A DNA stretch of 64,000 bases, taken from positions 30,562-94,561 of the forward strand of contig JAKOGH010000859.1 in the NCBI GenBank assembly GCA_024811115.1. Reading direction: 5' to 3'. The position numbers and the translations under genes are program-made. The notes beneath the pieces were generated by a model. It saw only the letters and a list, made by a program, of their open reading frames with translations. It did not search any database and was not told where the DNA came from. This document shows, piece after piece, positions 24,632-36,285 of the stretch (its first letter is position 1; the number at the start of each line of letters is the position of its first letter). The stretch is from Terana coerulea. Its lineage: Eukaryota > Basidiomycota > Agaricomycetes > Polyporales > Phanerochaetaceae.

Positions 24632-25077
24632 CTACTGCGTCTTCATAAAGTTCGCCTCGCGAATACGAGCGCGATTTTCTTTCCGCATGCGGATCTTCTC
24701 GCCTTTGCCTCCGGGGCCGTCATTCGGTATGGCCTTGGGCTCGAGCAGTGTCCAGAGCCATGATGGATATGCGCTGTCAGGCATGGCGAGCACCGGTGCC
24801 TGCCCCTTCTGCCATTGCAGCCCATTCAGGACTGTGCCTTCAGTACACGACGACTTCGCAGTGTCTAGAGAAGCAAAGGGTGGTTGGAATGTTAGGCTTG
24901 CACGCTGAACCAGAACCAACGCAACTTACTCAAGTCATCGTCGGAGGTTGCCGGAGTTTCGGGCGTCTTGGACGAAGCCTTGACTGCAACCTTCTCAGCC
25001 TTAGCAGCATAGAGTCGCCTGGCGTGCCAGCTGGCGTTGACCAGCCGCGGTCGTGGAAGCGTGCGGAGGAGAGACAT
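24632..25077 (-). CDS. mrpl37: Mitochondrial large-subunit ribosomal protein mL54
   Basis: Small nuclear-encoded protein of the mitochondrial large ribosomal subunit (yeast Mrpl37). The ATG at 25075-25077 gives an arginine-rich, amphipathic presequence MSLLRTLPRPRLVNASWHAR, typical for import. One intron joins DDDL to NTAKSSCTEG. The second exon has the family core CTEGTVLNGLQWQKGQ, then MPDSAYPSWLWTLLEPK and the basic C-terminus RMRKENRARIREANFMKTQ. Codons upstream of the chosen ATG stay open but no earlier ATG is present. The frame is intact. Length (about 126 residues) fits the family. Convergent with Hel2. Confidence 0.85.
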
Positions 25078-25905
25078 AAAGTGTGACGTGACCACTGTGA
25101 CTGAACATTTGACGGGCCGTAACACCCGTGACTCAGTGATCTACGTAAGCCGTATTTCGGCAGGCGAACTATAGGTTATCACACGACATTTCCTGTGGAT
25201 CTTGCAGTTAAAGCATGCTGTGCGTGCTCTAAGAGCTGCTCAATTGACGTTAATGCTTGATACCTGAGGTGGATCTAACGATGAAACTGATGATGTCGAT
25301 ATATAAGTACTCTCACTGCGTAAATCCCTTTGTGTCTGACCCTCAGCTACGCATGAGATACATGTCATATATCACGTAGTGCGAGGACAGGCTACACTAT
25401 ATATATTGATAGAACATATCTTCGAAATAGGTAGTATATATCATGGGAAATGTACGGAACTTGAAGATGCCACGGCACTTACCATGGGTCTTTATTCCTG
25501 AGGTGCGTACTTCATAGACTTGAATGGGATACGTTTACGGCTCAAAACTATTGGGAGCTAGCTGCGACTGCTTCGCCCCTGGTCTGTAGCACTGGTGATT
25601 CGTAAAGTTTAGACGCTTTGGGCTTCGTGGCGCTCGGCAGTAGCCGAAGTGTGGATGCAAGTCTCGCACTGGACCATTAAGCATTAGTACTATACTTTTA
25701 CGACCGCACCGGGCGGTCACAGGTCACAGAGGGCCTTGACTGCCGCTTGGAGACAGTCGGTTACAGGCCACAGAGCCCGTCGACACACTGTGACCCATGA
25801 TTATTGTCGCACCTGTGGCGCCATCACCTCAGGACACATGGTCACGGGTAACCGGCGACCTCGCCGGCATATTATAAAAGTACAGTACATGTCGGATATC
25901 CAATC
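25078..25905. other. Intergenic upstream of mL54, downstream of first BTB gene
   Basis: About 830 bases, AT-rich in the middle (25280-25460) with several TATATA-like stretches. Near 25715-25850 the sequence is rich in GGTCACAG and similar words on both strands without a clean inverted repeat. No gene is seen. Confidence 0.45.
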
Positions 25906-26900
25906 CTAGCAATTCCCTTCCCAGTCCGACAAGCCGAGAACACTGGGCAGCTTTTTCCATACCTTAGCGCGCCCTTCATCCGCACCCAACTCTATCATTT
26001 CTCTACACTCAGAACAAAAATCCCACCGTAGGAAATGGTTGGCGGCTTGAAAAGGGTCAAGATACCCATCGCGTTTCATATGCCTTGCAAGGAATGATAA
26101 GCGACTGACGTTGCAAGTATTCGGCGAAAGACATTCGATGCGTTGGAATATGGTTGGATATATGGTTGTGCGGGAGAGGGAGCATAGCTTAGGCCTGCCA
26201 AGCACAACCGCTCGTTGGATGGTAGGATTCAGAAATATTTGTTTCCCACTGGGAGTAGTGACACCGTCAAATATGAGGCTGCAGTCCCCTTCGTGGGCAA
26301 TGCCGCGGATGAGCTTCGACAAGGCATATGGCAACAATTTCGGCGCTGCGAATTCCATGGCATTACACAGTGCTACCAGTTCTGGTAATTTGCGATATGG
26401 AACCTTGAAAGATTTGCCTTTATTGATTGACATATCGGCTAGAGTGTCGTACATGGAGAGTGTGGCAGGAAACCAGGGGGCGAGGATCTTGATAACTCTT
26501 TGACGTAGAACGGAGGCATCGTACTTCAGGCTCAGCTTGAGCAGGGACGCGAGGACGAAGGCGTCTTCAAGAAACTCGGAAGATCTGAGTGAAGATGTTG
26601 GGGAACGAGCCAAGTATTATGTGCCATGTAAACTCACTCGGTGTCATGCGTCGCCCGGAGAAAAGCATACACCTCTTCCGCTGAGTCCCCCGCAAGCCTG
26701 ACAATGGGAGAGCCCTCATACAACTCCTGGTCCGCGGGCTGGGGAAGCGTAAACAGATTCTTGAAGAATGGAGAGTGCCTGGAGAGTATTCCTGCGTACA
26801 CCCGAAACACCTGATTCTCCGCTTGCAAGACTACGGTGCCATCTTCGAACCAAAGGTCCATGCACTTCTGCGGCACCATCCCATCGTCGGATGTATCCAT
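25906..26900 (-). CDS. BTB/POZ domain protein, paralogue 1
   Basis: Two-exon gene of the basidiomycete BTB family. Exon 1 starts MDTSDDGMVPQKC and holds the BTB core: DLWFEDGTVVLQAENQVFRV, then GILSRHSPFFKNLFTLPQP, ending AFLRATHDTE. A phase-2 intron follows, at the same place as in the four other copies. Exon 2 is helical: KLSLKYDASVLRQRVIKIL, LPELVALCNAMEFAAPKLLP. A cysteine pattern follows: C-x5-C (CLSPNTC), then 32 residues, then C-x2-C (CSEC). The end is VWKKLPSVLGLSDW. The BTB fold mediates dimerisation and, in other proteins, binding to cullin-3; the partner here is unknown. The cysteines could bind zinc, which is inference. The frame is intact. Confidence 0.8.
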
Positions 26901-27276
26901 GCGTATTATCTCCTGGTACGCTTACGTAGCACGATTCGTCACGCAAGCGAGTAGAGTGGTCGTTCTCAATAGACGTTGTAGTGAGTAAGAGTGAAGAGCA
27001 GAAGTTGAGGCCACGCGCGTCACGTTGCCGCGCGTGTTGGCGTTTAACGTTTAGGGACCACCGGTCCGCCGTGCTGCACAAGCTCGCCGCTGTTATGACA
27101 TAGTTTGAGGTGTTAGAAGAGGGAATTTAGAGGCTGCTGCACCCACTACACGATTTAAAAAAAAGACAAAAGCAGCATACATTTATTCTGGTAATGATAC
27201 TGGTACATTTGAGAACTTAGAGAACTTAGAGATCAAACCATTGCAGTTACAGCTCTTGCCGGATTCTTCTGGGTCA
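26901..27276. other. Intergenic between BTB genes 1 and 2
   Basis: About 375 bases containing the promoter of BTB gene 1. A short A-rich tract lies at 27155-27170. Nothing else is recognised. Confidence 0.5.
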
Positions 27277-28282
27277 TCAAACGGTATTAGCACCTTCAAA
27301 AGTGGCCTTCTCCAGCTCCTTCCAGGTTGGAAGACCGAAGATATTCGGCAGCTGCGCCCACACCTTCTTCCATCCAGAGGCCACGTTCCTTTTCATTTCG
27401 TCTCCGCATTTTGCGCAAAGCTTCATCTTATCAAAGTTGTACTTGACCAATGGCTCCAGCATGCCATCATCTCGCTGAAAAGCACGGATGAAGGCGAGGC
27501 GGCGCTGATCGCAGAGCATTGGCTTCATGCACTCCGCAGATTGGAAAACGGTTGGGAAGACTTCCTTTCTTGCAAGAGCAGTCAACCGCAATCGACCCAT
27601 GAGAATGGCTTGTCGTAGATCAAGGCTCAGACGGACGGGTTGTTTCCGACCGACTTGGTAGGCTTCGAGGGGAGAGGGAAATTCTACAAAATCCATGACT
27701 GCCAGCTCATGTAGAACGAAAGGTAGGAGGGCGGGCGCGGCATGCTGCAGCGTATCGGCTATTGCGATGAAGTGAATTGCATGGGAGAATAAATGCTGCC
27801 GTGTCTTGGTTGTGGAATCGTAAAATCGCGATACATAACCAGATAGGCTGACTGGCAGGGAAGGGCGAATCTCTTTGATAATACGATGGCGGAGCTTCTC
27901 GACTTCATATTTATGGCTCAACCGCAATACCACTGCAACGGCATAGAGGTCGGCCATAAAAGACTGAGCATATCTGATGATTTGTATTAGAATGTGGCGA
28001 TATAGACTTGGGCGATAACACTTACTCCGTGTCGAACAAAACAAGAAGGAAGTCACGAACATCTTCGCGGGAGTCGCCATGGAGGACAACCAGCGGGCAA
28101 CCGTCGTACTGTTCCGAGCCGTCTTGAGGTTGTGGGAGGGCGAAGAGATTCTTGAATAAAGGCGAGTGGCGAGAAAGGATTCCAGGATAGATACGGAAAA
28201 GTGCTTGTTCTGCTCGCAGAACCATGGTCCCGTCTTCGAACCATAGATCTTTGCATCGCTGCATCGTCGAGGTATCGGTCAT
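27277..28282 (-). CDS. BTB/POZ domain protein, paralogue 2
   Basis: Same two-exon plan as paralogue 1. Exon 1 starts MTDTSTMQRCKDLWFEDGTM and continues GILSRHSPLFKNLFALPQP, CPLVVLHGDSREDVRDFLLV, ending LFDTE at the shared intron. Exon 2 has LRLSHKYEVEKLRHRIIKEI, a helical middle with IADTLQHAAPALLPFVLHEL, and the cysteine pattern C-x5-C (CMKPMLC), 31 residues, C-x2-C (CAKC). It ends WAQLPNIFGLPTWKELEKAT. The frame is intact. It lies in tandem, same strand, with paralogues 1 and 3, so unequal crossing-over is a plausible origin. The role is unknown. Confidence 0.8.
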
Positions 28283-29029
28283 AGGAATAATGCCACTTCA
28301 AGAAATACGCGTAGAGGTCTGTCTGCGATGCATTGATGAGCTATAGAGGTCGTATGCGTTCAATGAGTAGCATGCGTACCGTCTAAATCCCCCAGGATCG
28401 CTCTCTCTTCGAGGAGACCGTGAACGTAGTCGTACGAAAGCAAGACGCAAGCTCAGGGTAACGCCTAGATAACCAGTATAAGGCACGGGGCTGTGCTGTA
28501 ATAGGCATAGGATAGCCTTTACCAGTAGAACGAGTGAGCGCCGAGGAGGGAAGGCTGCAGCCCACACACCGCCAGAATAGTGCAGATGAATGGATTACAC
28601 TGGTTGTTACATGAGGTTAGGAAGAACATTACCCGAACGAGGCCCTATCGTGAACAACGTCATCTTTAAGCGGCTCTCTGAGGGAGTATTAAATGCCGTC
28701 CTCGCTCCCGTACAATCCATGCGATGAGCGTTGTTCTATGAAATGCCTTGTTGGAAGTGCTCGTTACGCCCGTGGGCGACTGCGACATGTCGTACAAAAA
28801 GTCGCAAAGCCCTGTCGCCCTGATAGGTGGAGGAAGTATGGCCCTTGATGGACGCGAGACACCAGTCAACGGTCCAATAGTGGTCATAGATTCGTGGCTC
28901 ACGGAAGCGCACATGGCTATTCAAGTGCACCAGTAAATATCTTCTTGAGCCGCGCGAAATTTTCTCGTCCCGCCGTGCCGCGCCAGATTCAAGGTCCAAA
29001 ATCCCGCTGGATGTAGTGGAAAGTGCAAC
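28283..29029. other. Intergenic between BTB genes 2 and 3
   Basis: About 745 bases. It holds the promoter of BTB gene 2 and the 3' flank of gene 3. Open frames here are short and unrecognised. Confidence 0.5.
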
Positions 29030-30028
29030 CTATTCGTCCTGGTCAAACGTTGTCTTCGCGAGTTCCTTCCAGTTTACCAGCCCAAAAATCTCTGGGAGCT
29101 GTTCCCACACCTTCTTGCGCTGCGCGTGCGCGTCCTCCATGAGAATTGTAGCGCAACTCGCGCAGAACCGATCGGGATGCAGGCCCCTGAGCGTAAGCGG
29201 GTTGAGGAACCCGTCCGCGTATTGGTAGCTGGAGATAAAGTGCAGGCGGTGCACGTTGCACGCGAACGGGCTCACGCAACGCGCATACGTGGCATCGAAT
29301 ATGGCCCGAAAGACCTCCAGGCGCGCGATTGTCGTAAGACGGTTTCGCCCTGTGATGAAGCCGCGCTGGAGTCCGGGGCTCAGCACAGCAACGCCTCTCC
29401 TACTCTTCGTGCCGTCGAAGATGCGCTTCATCTGGCTGTCGGAGTACGTGTGGTGGAGTCGCAGAAAGACGGCAGGGAGAAAGCTCGGAGCGGCCTTTTC
29501 GAGAACGCATGCGAGTACGAAGATGTGCTTGTTCGACTTAAACGGACCGTGGTCACGTTCACCCGAGGGAATCCTCATCCTCTCGTCGTATTCCTTGAGA
29601 GTTGTGGGGAATAATGCGTGGAGGGCCTTGACCAACCTTTGACGAAGACTCGTAGTCTCGTACTTGTGACTCAGCTTGAGTACTCCAATTGTGACATATG
29701 GATCCGAAAGGAATGACTGAGAGTGGCTGGTACAGGTCAGATATAGCACCAGTGGTAAGGATAGGGGCACTCACTCCGTATCAAACAAAGCGAGGAGGAA
29801 GTCGTGCACATCCGCCGCGGTGTCTCCTTGCAGAACAACCAAGGGGCAGCCGTCATACTGCTCCGCGTCCGCAGGCTGCGGCAGAGTGAAGAGACTCTTG
29901 AAGAACGGCGAATGTCTTGTGAGAATTCCGGAGTAGACGCGGAACAGCGTCTTCTCAGCTTGCAGAACCACAGTCCCATCCTCGAACCAGAGATCTTCAC
30001 AGCGCTCAGCGCCCTTATCCCCTGCCAT
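29030..30028 (-). CDS. BTB/POZ domain protein, paralogue 3
   Basis: Exon 1 starts MAGDKGAERCEDLWFEDGTV, then LQAEKTLFRVYSGILTRHSP, FFKSLFTLPQPADAEQYDG and CPLVVLQGDTAADVHDFLLA, ending LFDTE at the shared phase-2 intron. Exon 2 has VLKLSHKYETTSLRQRLVKA, FVLACVLEKAAPSFLPAVFL and the cysteine pattern C-x5-C (CVSPFAC), 31 residues, C-x2-C (CASC). It ends VWEQLPEIFGLVNWKELAKT. The frame is intact. In this copy an Arg replaces Glu just before the first Cys of the pattern. Closest in exon 1 to paralogues 2 and 4. The function is unknown. Confidence 0.8.
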
Positions 30029-30574
30029 GATTATTCGTGGATACTCGTATGAGGCTCTTGATAGCTTTGTGTAAGAAGGCGCGAGATTTGCTGCTGGCCT
30101 CCGGGTCGACTAGGGTGGTACTATGCGAGGTGTTATGAGTTAAATTGATGAGGTTGAAGAGCTGTCACACTACTTACTTAATACAGGTGCAATAATATAG
30201 CTAATAAAAGACAAGATATGCCTGAATGTGTTGGAAGCCAATACGAAACGGACGCGGTGAAGCTCAGAAAGACAGGAGAGATGAGGGCAGGAAGCAAGAC
30301 TCAGGAAGCATTTGAAGGCGTCTACTGAGCAGTGGCACAAGAATCACATGCTTTGCTGCCTGGGTTCGAGCCTGACGTGGGCCACATTTGTTTTGGCTTT
30401 CTAAAATCATACATAGAATTTAATATACATTCATACCGCACCAACAAGAAGCATCTGACTATCCGAATTTTGATGAGAAGTCGAGCATTATCCCGAAGCG
30501 GACCAATGAACTCAATCTTGGTGCTTGACGTTCTCAACTAAGTGTACGCGTTGGATGTGCCTCGCACTCCCTGC
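30029..30574. other. Intergenic between BTB gene 3 and the GMC gene
   Basis: About 545 bases. A sequence GGTTCGAGCC near 30361-30371 matches a tRNA B box, but no tRNA folds around it (see rejected items). No gene is seen. Confidence 0.5.
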
Positions 30575-33518
30575 TCAAATACTTGCCTTGATCAGGTCGG
30601 CAGCTGCAGGTTCCATGAATTCTCGCGATATGCCAATCATATATCACCCGTACGTACCTCGCTCAGCGATGAAGTATGCCGTCGCTGTATATACAAATCA
30701 AAATTAAACTCAGGCATTCGTCATAATTGGCTACAGATGCTCACCTTGCGTATGGGCAGATATTTGCAAAGGCATGATAGAAAGATCAGCAACACGAAGG
30801 TTGCTCGTCCCATACACCTAGTCAAATATTGGGATTGTGAAGACAGTCGTGCTGATTTACCGTTGCTTACCTTGAGCTGCGGATCCACTACGCCGCCTTT
30901 CTCTCTGGGGAGCATGGAACACGATCCACCAGTGTCTATACCAACACGTCAGCTCGCTCTCACCCGCGGCAATGAGTTCGATGTCTCTTACGGTAGGCGG
31001 AAGTGAACGATTTCTTCGCCCAATCTAAGCATGACGTGGGCTTAGCAGCGCTGCATACAGACACTGGTTAACCTACGAAGTAGCTGTTCATCAGTTTTCA
31101 CGGCAGGTCCTGGATTCAGCTCCATCGCTGCATTCATTTAGTGCATGACTTGACAACCATAGAACGAACTGGCATACATATTATGTCCTTCATGGGGCTG
31201 ATGTTCGCAAGGTTACGAGCGAACTTGACTACCTCCATTAACATGTCTAAGTCTGCGTCTCATTTATCAGTAGAGGTGATGTTGAGCGTAATTGGCGTGG
31301 CGCACCGACCCTACGCTCAAAATAACACGGGTCGAATTCGGGCTCATCCTCAGGATTGGCAGACTTTGCATGCTAAAGATCCCAGGCAGACGCGTCAGTT
31401 GTCTTCGGGATTTCGGAGCACGGATAAGAGTTCAGAGAGCTCACCGCAGTCCCTCGCGACAAAAGATTGTTCGGAAGGCACACAATCGTGAGGTACCGCT
31501 TACCTAGGACGGGTGGATCTGCCATATCCGTTGTTTGTCAGTAGTTGTGAAGTGAAGCCGGTTCCAATACATACTGGGTACCGAGAACATCCCTGGCATC
31601 ATGACCATTTCGCACACAGGACATTCCTCTCCAGGCCGCAGCCGGTCCACTTGCAGCTGTAGCGCCTCCCGGCTAGGACTGACGGCGCTGGGGTGAAGCT
31701 TCGCCAGCTCTTCTTGGGCCATCTGGTATATGTCTTCGGCTTTTGATGAGATATGATCCGGGGGAAAGAAGGCCATGGTCGTCACGCCCATCGTGAACAG
31801 GCCCTTGCCTTCCTTTCTGTAGGCAGATCAGCCGGGTGCGTCAATGGGAAGACAGAACAGAACTAACAGTAATTCAACGTTCTTGGTGAATATTTCAGGG
31901 CCACGCAAGAGGTCCGCCGTGTCCCAAGCGAAGTCATCGCGAATTTCTGTTCTCAAATGTCAGTTACTCTGTGCTAGAGACAGACAGGGACACACACCCC
32001 ATGATATTGGTAAGAGCACGTGCTCCTGTAAATTCTCGCCGACTCCAGGAAGGTCTAGTCTTGAAGTAATCCCAATACTCTGCAGTACGTCCCTTCGTCC
32101 AATACCCGAGAGCTCTAAGATTTGAGGAGACTTCAGCGCCCTGGTGTCAGACAGTCAGCAGTAAATTCCACAGCGAAATACATAACAGCCTAGACATACC
32201 CGGCACACAAGACTACCTCTTGGTTTACAAGAACTTGATAGATCTGGCCCTCGTGGAGGAACTCGACAGCGGCAGCGGCGAGATTACCTGCCGGACCAGG
32301 TTCAGTCAAAACACGATGGACATGAGCCTTCGTGAGAACTGGTAGGTTGGGCCGGTTCCTGTTAGGAAGGTAAAATGCTGTTGTCGCGTATGATCTTGAG
32401 TGAGTATTCGCGTCGTAGGTTGTGGCGACGTGGAACCATCCATTCGGCTATTCGTCAGCCGCATAAGTATCTGATCTTCCAGATCTTCGTAGATAGCCTA
32501 CATTTCCGTCGTACTGAGTGGAGGTACAATCAGCAATGGTACGTGTACTTGACAATACCCGAACTCACTGGAAGCGGTGCCTCAGGCAGCCCAGCGTTAG
32601 CAAACGTCTACCAATGCTGTCAGCCATTATTGTTGCGTGGAAGACGAAGAATTTACTTGTTGTATGCCGGCTTCAGCCTCGTGCACCAGGCCAGGGTATC
32701 CAATATGAAGAGCGCCTGCGCATCTCGGCTCGTACCCAAGGTGCAAGGTACGTTGTACTCACCTTCAGTCCCAAACGCAGCCCATTTCTTAGGGTCCATC
32801 TTCAGCTTACGCTGTGTATCATCCGACGGCGGCTGGAATCGCTCCGTTCGGCGAAGGCACTTCTGATAAGCGTCCCAGTTCCAGCCTGGATTCCCTAGTT
32901 TCTCCCAGTCTTAGAGCACCAAAGGTCAGCTTACCACGAAGTCTGCACAATTATGAACATACCGTCAATATCGCGCGAAGGTGGCTTCGTGTACGCTAGA
33001 AAATTAATTGAGGAAGTGCCGCCGAGGCCTCTGCCCCTCTGCCATCCAAGAACTCTACCGTCTATGTTGGTCTGCTTCGCCTAGTAGCCACATTAGCCTG
33101 ACTGCAATCGTGAAGTGATATCCGTACCGTCCGATAGTCCCAATCGTACAATGGCTTTCCGAAATGTGCACCATAAGAAGCCGAGTGTACTAAAATACAT
33201 CAAAGCTTCGCTGAGACGCCGTGTTGAAAAGTAATATATTCATGCACTCACGCAATTCTGAGTCATTGAGATTAGCTTCTCCGGCTTCGAGGACGAGGAC
33301 GCTCCTGTCCGCATTTTCACTTAATCGCGCAGCGAGAGTCAGGCCTGATGTCTGCGAGAAAATTCAATCGGTGCACTGGGATGAGGATGTGTAGAGGGTT
33401 ACACACTCCACCGCCTGAAAAGTGTCCGTTAGCCGGGCCAGTGAGAAATCGATGAGACGAGACGCACCAACTACAACGTAGTCAAATTGTTTTCCTGCGA
33501 CGTCTGCAATACTAACAT
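30575..33518 (-). CDS. GMC oxidoreductase (FAD-dependent, glucose-methanol-choline family)
   Basis: Flavoenzyme of the family that includes aryl-alcohol and glucose oxidases, which make H2O2 for peroxidases. The FAD-binding motif is FDYVVVGGGTSGLTLAARLS, then LVLEAGEANLNDSE. The family signatures WQRGRGLGGTSSINFLAYT and CAGALKSPQILELSGIG are present. The middle contains RSYATTAFYLPNRNRPNLP. The catalytic His pair lies in SAYHTGGSCSMLPREKGGVV and LRVADLSIMPLQISAHTQ. The C-terminus is AERAADLIKASI. At least a dozen short introns are needed; all use GT-AG. No signal peptide is seen, since the protein would start MLVLQTSQEKQFDYVV, so it may be intracellular. The start needs one extra A in the run 33490-33493, again a likely error. 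The lignin peroxidase at 38.6 kb is a possible consumer of H2O2. The exact substrate is unknown. Confidence 0.85.
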
Positions 33519-33646
33519 TTCCTTGTTCACCCGTAGTACTGCAGGTACGAAGTGTGGAAGCACACTCGGCTCAGAAGTGGGTTGACTGATGAGAGACAGT
33601 GTCAAGGCTTTGAAGTGCCTTCAGGGAGGCGGGCTGAGAAAGCTAT

Positions 33647-33654
33647 CTATATAG
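33647..33654 (-). promoter_or_regulatory. Likely TATA box of the GMC gene
   Basis: CTATATAG lies about 130 bases upstream of the proposed ATG (33516-33518) and is followed by a CT-rich stretch on the coding strand. Position and sequence only. Confidence 0.4.
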
Positions 33655-34480
33655 AGCAAATCCTGCAGCCATAATCACGTTCACTGGCGTTAGGAAGTTC
33701 GAGGAACACGATTGCTTGAGAGGCTGAGAACTGATGTCCGCACGCGCACGGTGCCGCGCAATCCTCCATCGGCCTCATTGCAGACTGCCCTAGAACGCTG
33801 TGACGTTGAGTGATCAAAGGCAAGAAAAGTAAAAGAAGAGCATACATGGAATGGCCGTATGAGATGAGGTGTGTTACTCGAGAGGCGCGGAAGCGAGCGT
33901 ATTTTATTGGAACATATCGTCGAGCCAACTTCTTTTCATGGCTGATAACCGAGAACTCAGGCTTTGCGGCCACAACTGAACGCTACGAGTCTATCAAATC
34001 CATCGCGTTGCATGGTCTAACGCGTTCCCGATGCGAGGCTACGAAGTTAGCCTGGTCAACTTGACTCGTGCAGGCTTGTTACAAGCTCCGTGGTACCACA
34101 CTCTATACCACACGCAGCTCAGCTTGGCCTATGAGTTTTTGACTAGCCTAGGGTTCAACGTTCAGACTTGTGTCAACGCGTTCCGCAGACGTCATCCCCC
34201 GCGCACCAATTCGTGCAGCTGACGTCTGCCTTTTGCCCCTGCATTACATGCTAGGTCACTAACGGCTTGCGGATGTGCACACACACCTCGGTATTTCATG
34301 ACGTCCCTTGGGTGTCTGGACAAAGGATGGCCCTGCTTGCCATAAGGTACGGATCGCTAAAGTTGGATATGCCCCAGCAGTAAGTGCGGTCCGAAGCACA
34401 GACGACCGAGTTAAGGCGACGGCGCGCTGACGACAACATACGTAGATTCTTGCGCGCTTCTTATGTCTGAAATCTTCCAT
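33655..34480. other. Intergenic upstream of the GMC gene
   Basis: About 825 bases with short open frames only. It ends at the insertion site of the MITE. Confidence 0.45.
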
Positions 34481-34488
34481 GATTACAC
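34481..34488 (+). repeat. Left 8-bp target-site duplication of the MITE
   Basis: GATTACAC, repeated exactly at 34873-34880 on the other side of the element. Eight-base duplications are typical for hAT transposons. Confidence 0.85.
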
Positions 34489-34522
34489 AGGACCCCGCCT
34501 TATCCTGCCAGAGGTGCGATCC
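34489..34522 (+). repeat. Left terminal inverted repeat of the MITE
   Basis: Starts AGGACCCCGCCT and ends AGAGGTGCGATCC. It matches the reverse complement of 34839-34872 except for about four bases in the middle. Confidence 0.85.
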
Positions 34523-34838
34523 CAGATTCCCCCGATTTTGGCCAATTTCGGGCAGGGAGTGTTGGGCTAAGATCCTGGCCTTTCGGGCATCAGGGCCTGA
34601 TACCCTGCTCCAGGCAGAGGTCGAAGCGCCCGAATTTTGGCCATATTCTCACGCCGAGCAGATTAGCGCCCAAAATATGCCTCACAAATGTGTTTTTGGG
34701 TCAATTTTGGGGCGAATGTGCTCCAAAACTGTCGGTTTCGGGCAGCGGTACATGCATGGTTTTCGCCAGCTGGGGCCAGGTTTCGGGCATACCACCCTGA
34801 GGGGTCGCTTCATTTTTGGCCAAATTTCGGGCACCCTA

Positions 34839-34872
34839 GGATCGCACCTCTGGAGGCATTAGGCGGGGTCCT
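34839..34872 (-). repeat. Right terminal inverted repeat of the MITE
   Basis: Reverse complement of the left repeat with about four differences in the central positions. Confidence 0.85.
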
Positions 34873-34880
34873 GATTACAC
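34873..34880 (+). repeat. Right 8-bp target-site duplication of the MITE
   Basis: GATTACAC, identical to 34481-34488. Confidence 0.85.
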
Positions 34881-36285
34881 AACGGTGTAATGACGTGTGC
34901 AGACAGAATATGTTCATATTTCCGTTGCCTATGTTATTGGTGGAGATACAGCGATTGCTACGAGGGCACGGCCGTGCGGAGTCCACCCACATACACGGCC
35001 TGTTGCCAAGGGTGATGACCTGGGTCGACCCTCAGTAGGTATGACATAGGTTTATTGATGACGACACGTACGGCATAGGTCCAGGGCTGACCCTAACATC
35101 GAACGCGGAGGAGATGTGAGATCAAGAAGGTCTATGCATATCACGTACATTGGGAGAACCATGAACGGTCATGAGGACGCGGAGGCAATTCGCCAAGGCC
35201 TTCGGGAGCGGCTCGCTTGTACCCGCTCGCTGTGCAGCGCCTCTAGAGGGTGTACGGTCCCGCATAGCCCTGTGCTGCGGGAGGTTGATATTGGGGGTAA
35301 GCCAGGGGGGATCCGGCACGATTGCTAGCGCTGACAGCAAGTTGTCCAGCGTCTTGCACACAAGCGCCTAGGATCCTACACCCCTAGAGATAAGATAACA
35401 GTAGATAGTAGGATATCGCAAGTGAAAGTCGGTGTTTCCTAGCTCTCCAGCTTCATTGAGGTGAGGGTGTGCATGGCAATGAAGAAAACAGCCAATGGAG
35501 CCCGAAATTTAGCCTTGTGAGTGCACTGCCTGCTTTGTACAGCGGGTTATCATGCAGTACAGCGCTACTTACTGGACATTGGTGCTATAATTGCTAGTTT
35601 TGAGTGGATATAGCACTGCAAAAGGTGCCAAATATTTTTGATTTGATATCCGTGCACAGTACTAGCAGAATCATAAGTATAACTATGCGAATGCCCCCGA
35701 GCCTGCGACACTGGGAATACGTTTGAGAGTAAGGCCCCGGACATCCGAGGCGTCTCCAAAGCGCTTACCTGGCAGGACCCCAGACGCATGGTGACCACCT
35801 GAGGACAAGTTGATGTCAGCGCTAGCCATCGTGCACCCCCTCGGGGTAAGCTGTCCACGCTTTGACCAGCCTGACTGCGTACGGGCCAGACGATCCGTTC
35901 GCCAGAGAGGAATGAGGCCAGCCTGGCCAAATGCGAGGCTACCCTTGACGTTGTGGATGGAGTGCGCAGGTCCACCGAAAGATGTCGAACATGGTCGTCG
36001 GGGAGACGGATGTGAGCGGGCGGGTTGGGGTGATCCACTTAATGATGGCGTTGATGTAGACGCCCATAAGTCTGTGTATGAAACTTTTCCCACGGTTACG
36101 AGTTTAAGTCTGGCTGGACGCAAACCTTGTCAACCTTGGCTCTTTCCCCTCCCGCTCAGGCCTGCAAACGACGACGCATCCCAGCTGCAGAGCAAGCTGG
36201 TAGACCACTCTGGACCCTTTTATTAGACTGTCCTTATTGCACGCTTCCCACGATACCCCACGTCACTAATTATCCACGAACATCC
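34881..36285. other. Intergenic between the MITE and the sugar transporter
   Basis: About 1.4 kb. Several open frames of 60-150 codons overlap on both strands, without family resemblance or splice signals that join them. The right end is the presumed promoter of the transporter. Confidence 0.45.

Larger units (their letters stand above)
34489..34872. mobile_element. hAT-like miniature inverted-repeat transposable element (MITE), 384 bp
   Basis: The element is bounded by inverted repeats of about 34 bases. The left end reads AGGACCCCGCCTTATC and then CCAGAGGTGCGATCC. The right end, read on the minus strand, is AGGACCCCGCCTAATG and then CCAGAGGTGCGATCC. An exact 8-base duplication GATTACAC flanks both ends. 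It is too short to encode a transposase, so it must depend on one elsewhere. The open frame that spans it is an accident of its composition. Inside are five copies of TTTCGGGCA, all on the plus strand, and three of TTTTGGCC; hAT transposases often bind such subterminal repeats. The nearly perfect ends and target duplication suggest a fairly recent insertion. Superfamily is inferred from the duplication length. Confidence 0.85.

Noticed and set aside
30330..30400. A tRNA suggested by GGTTCGAGCC
   Set aside because: The flanks do not form a T stem, no acceptor or anticodon stem is found, and no A box lies at the right distance.
34479..34862. A 127-codon open reading frame
   Set aside because: It lies almost wholly inside the MITE and includes its terminal repeat; there is no family resemblance.
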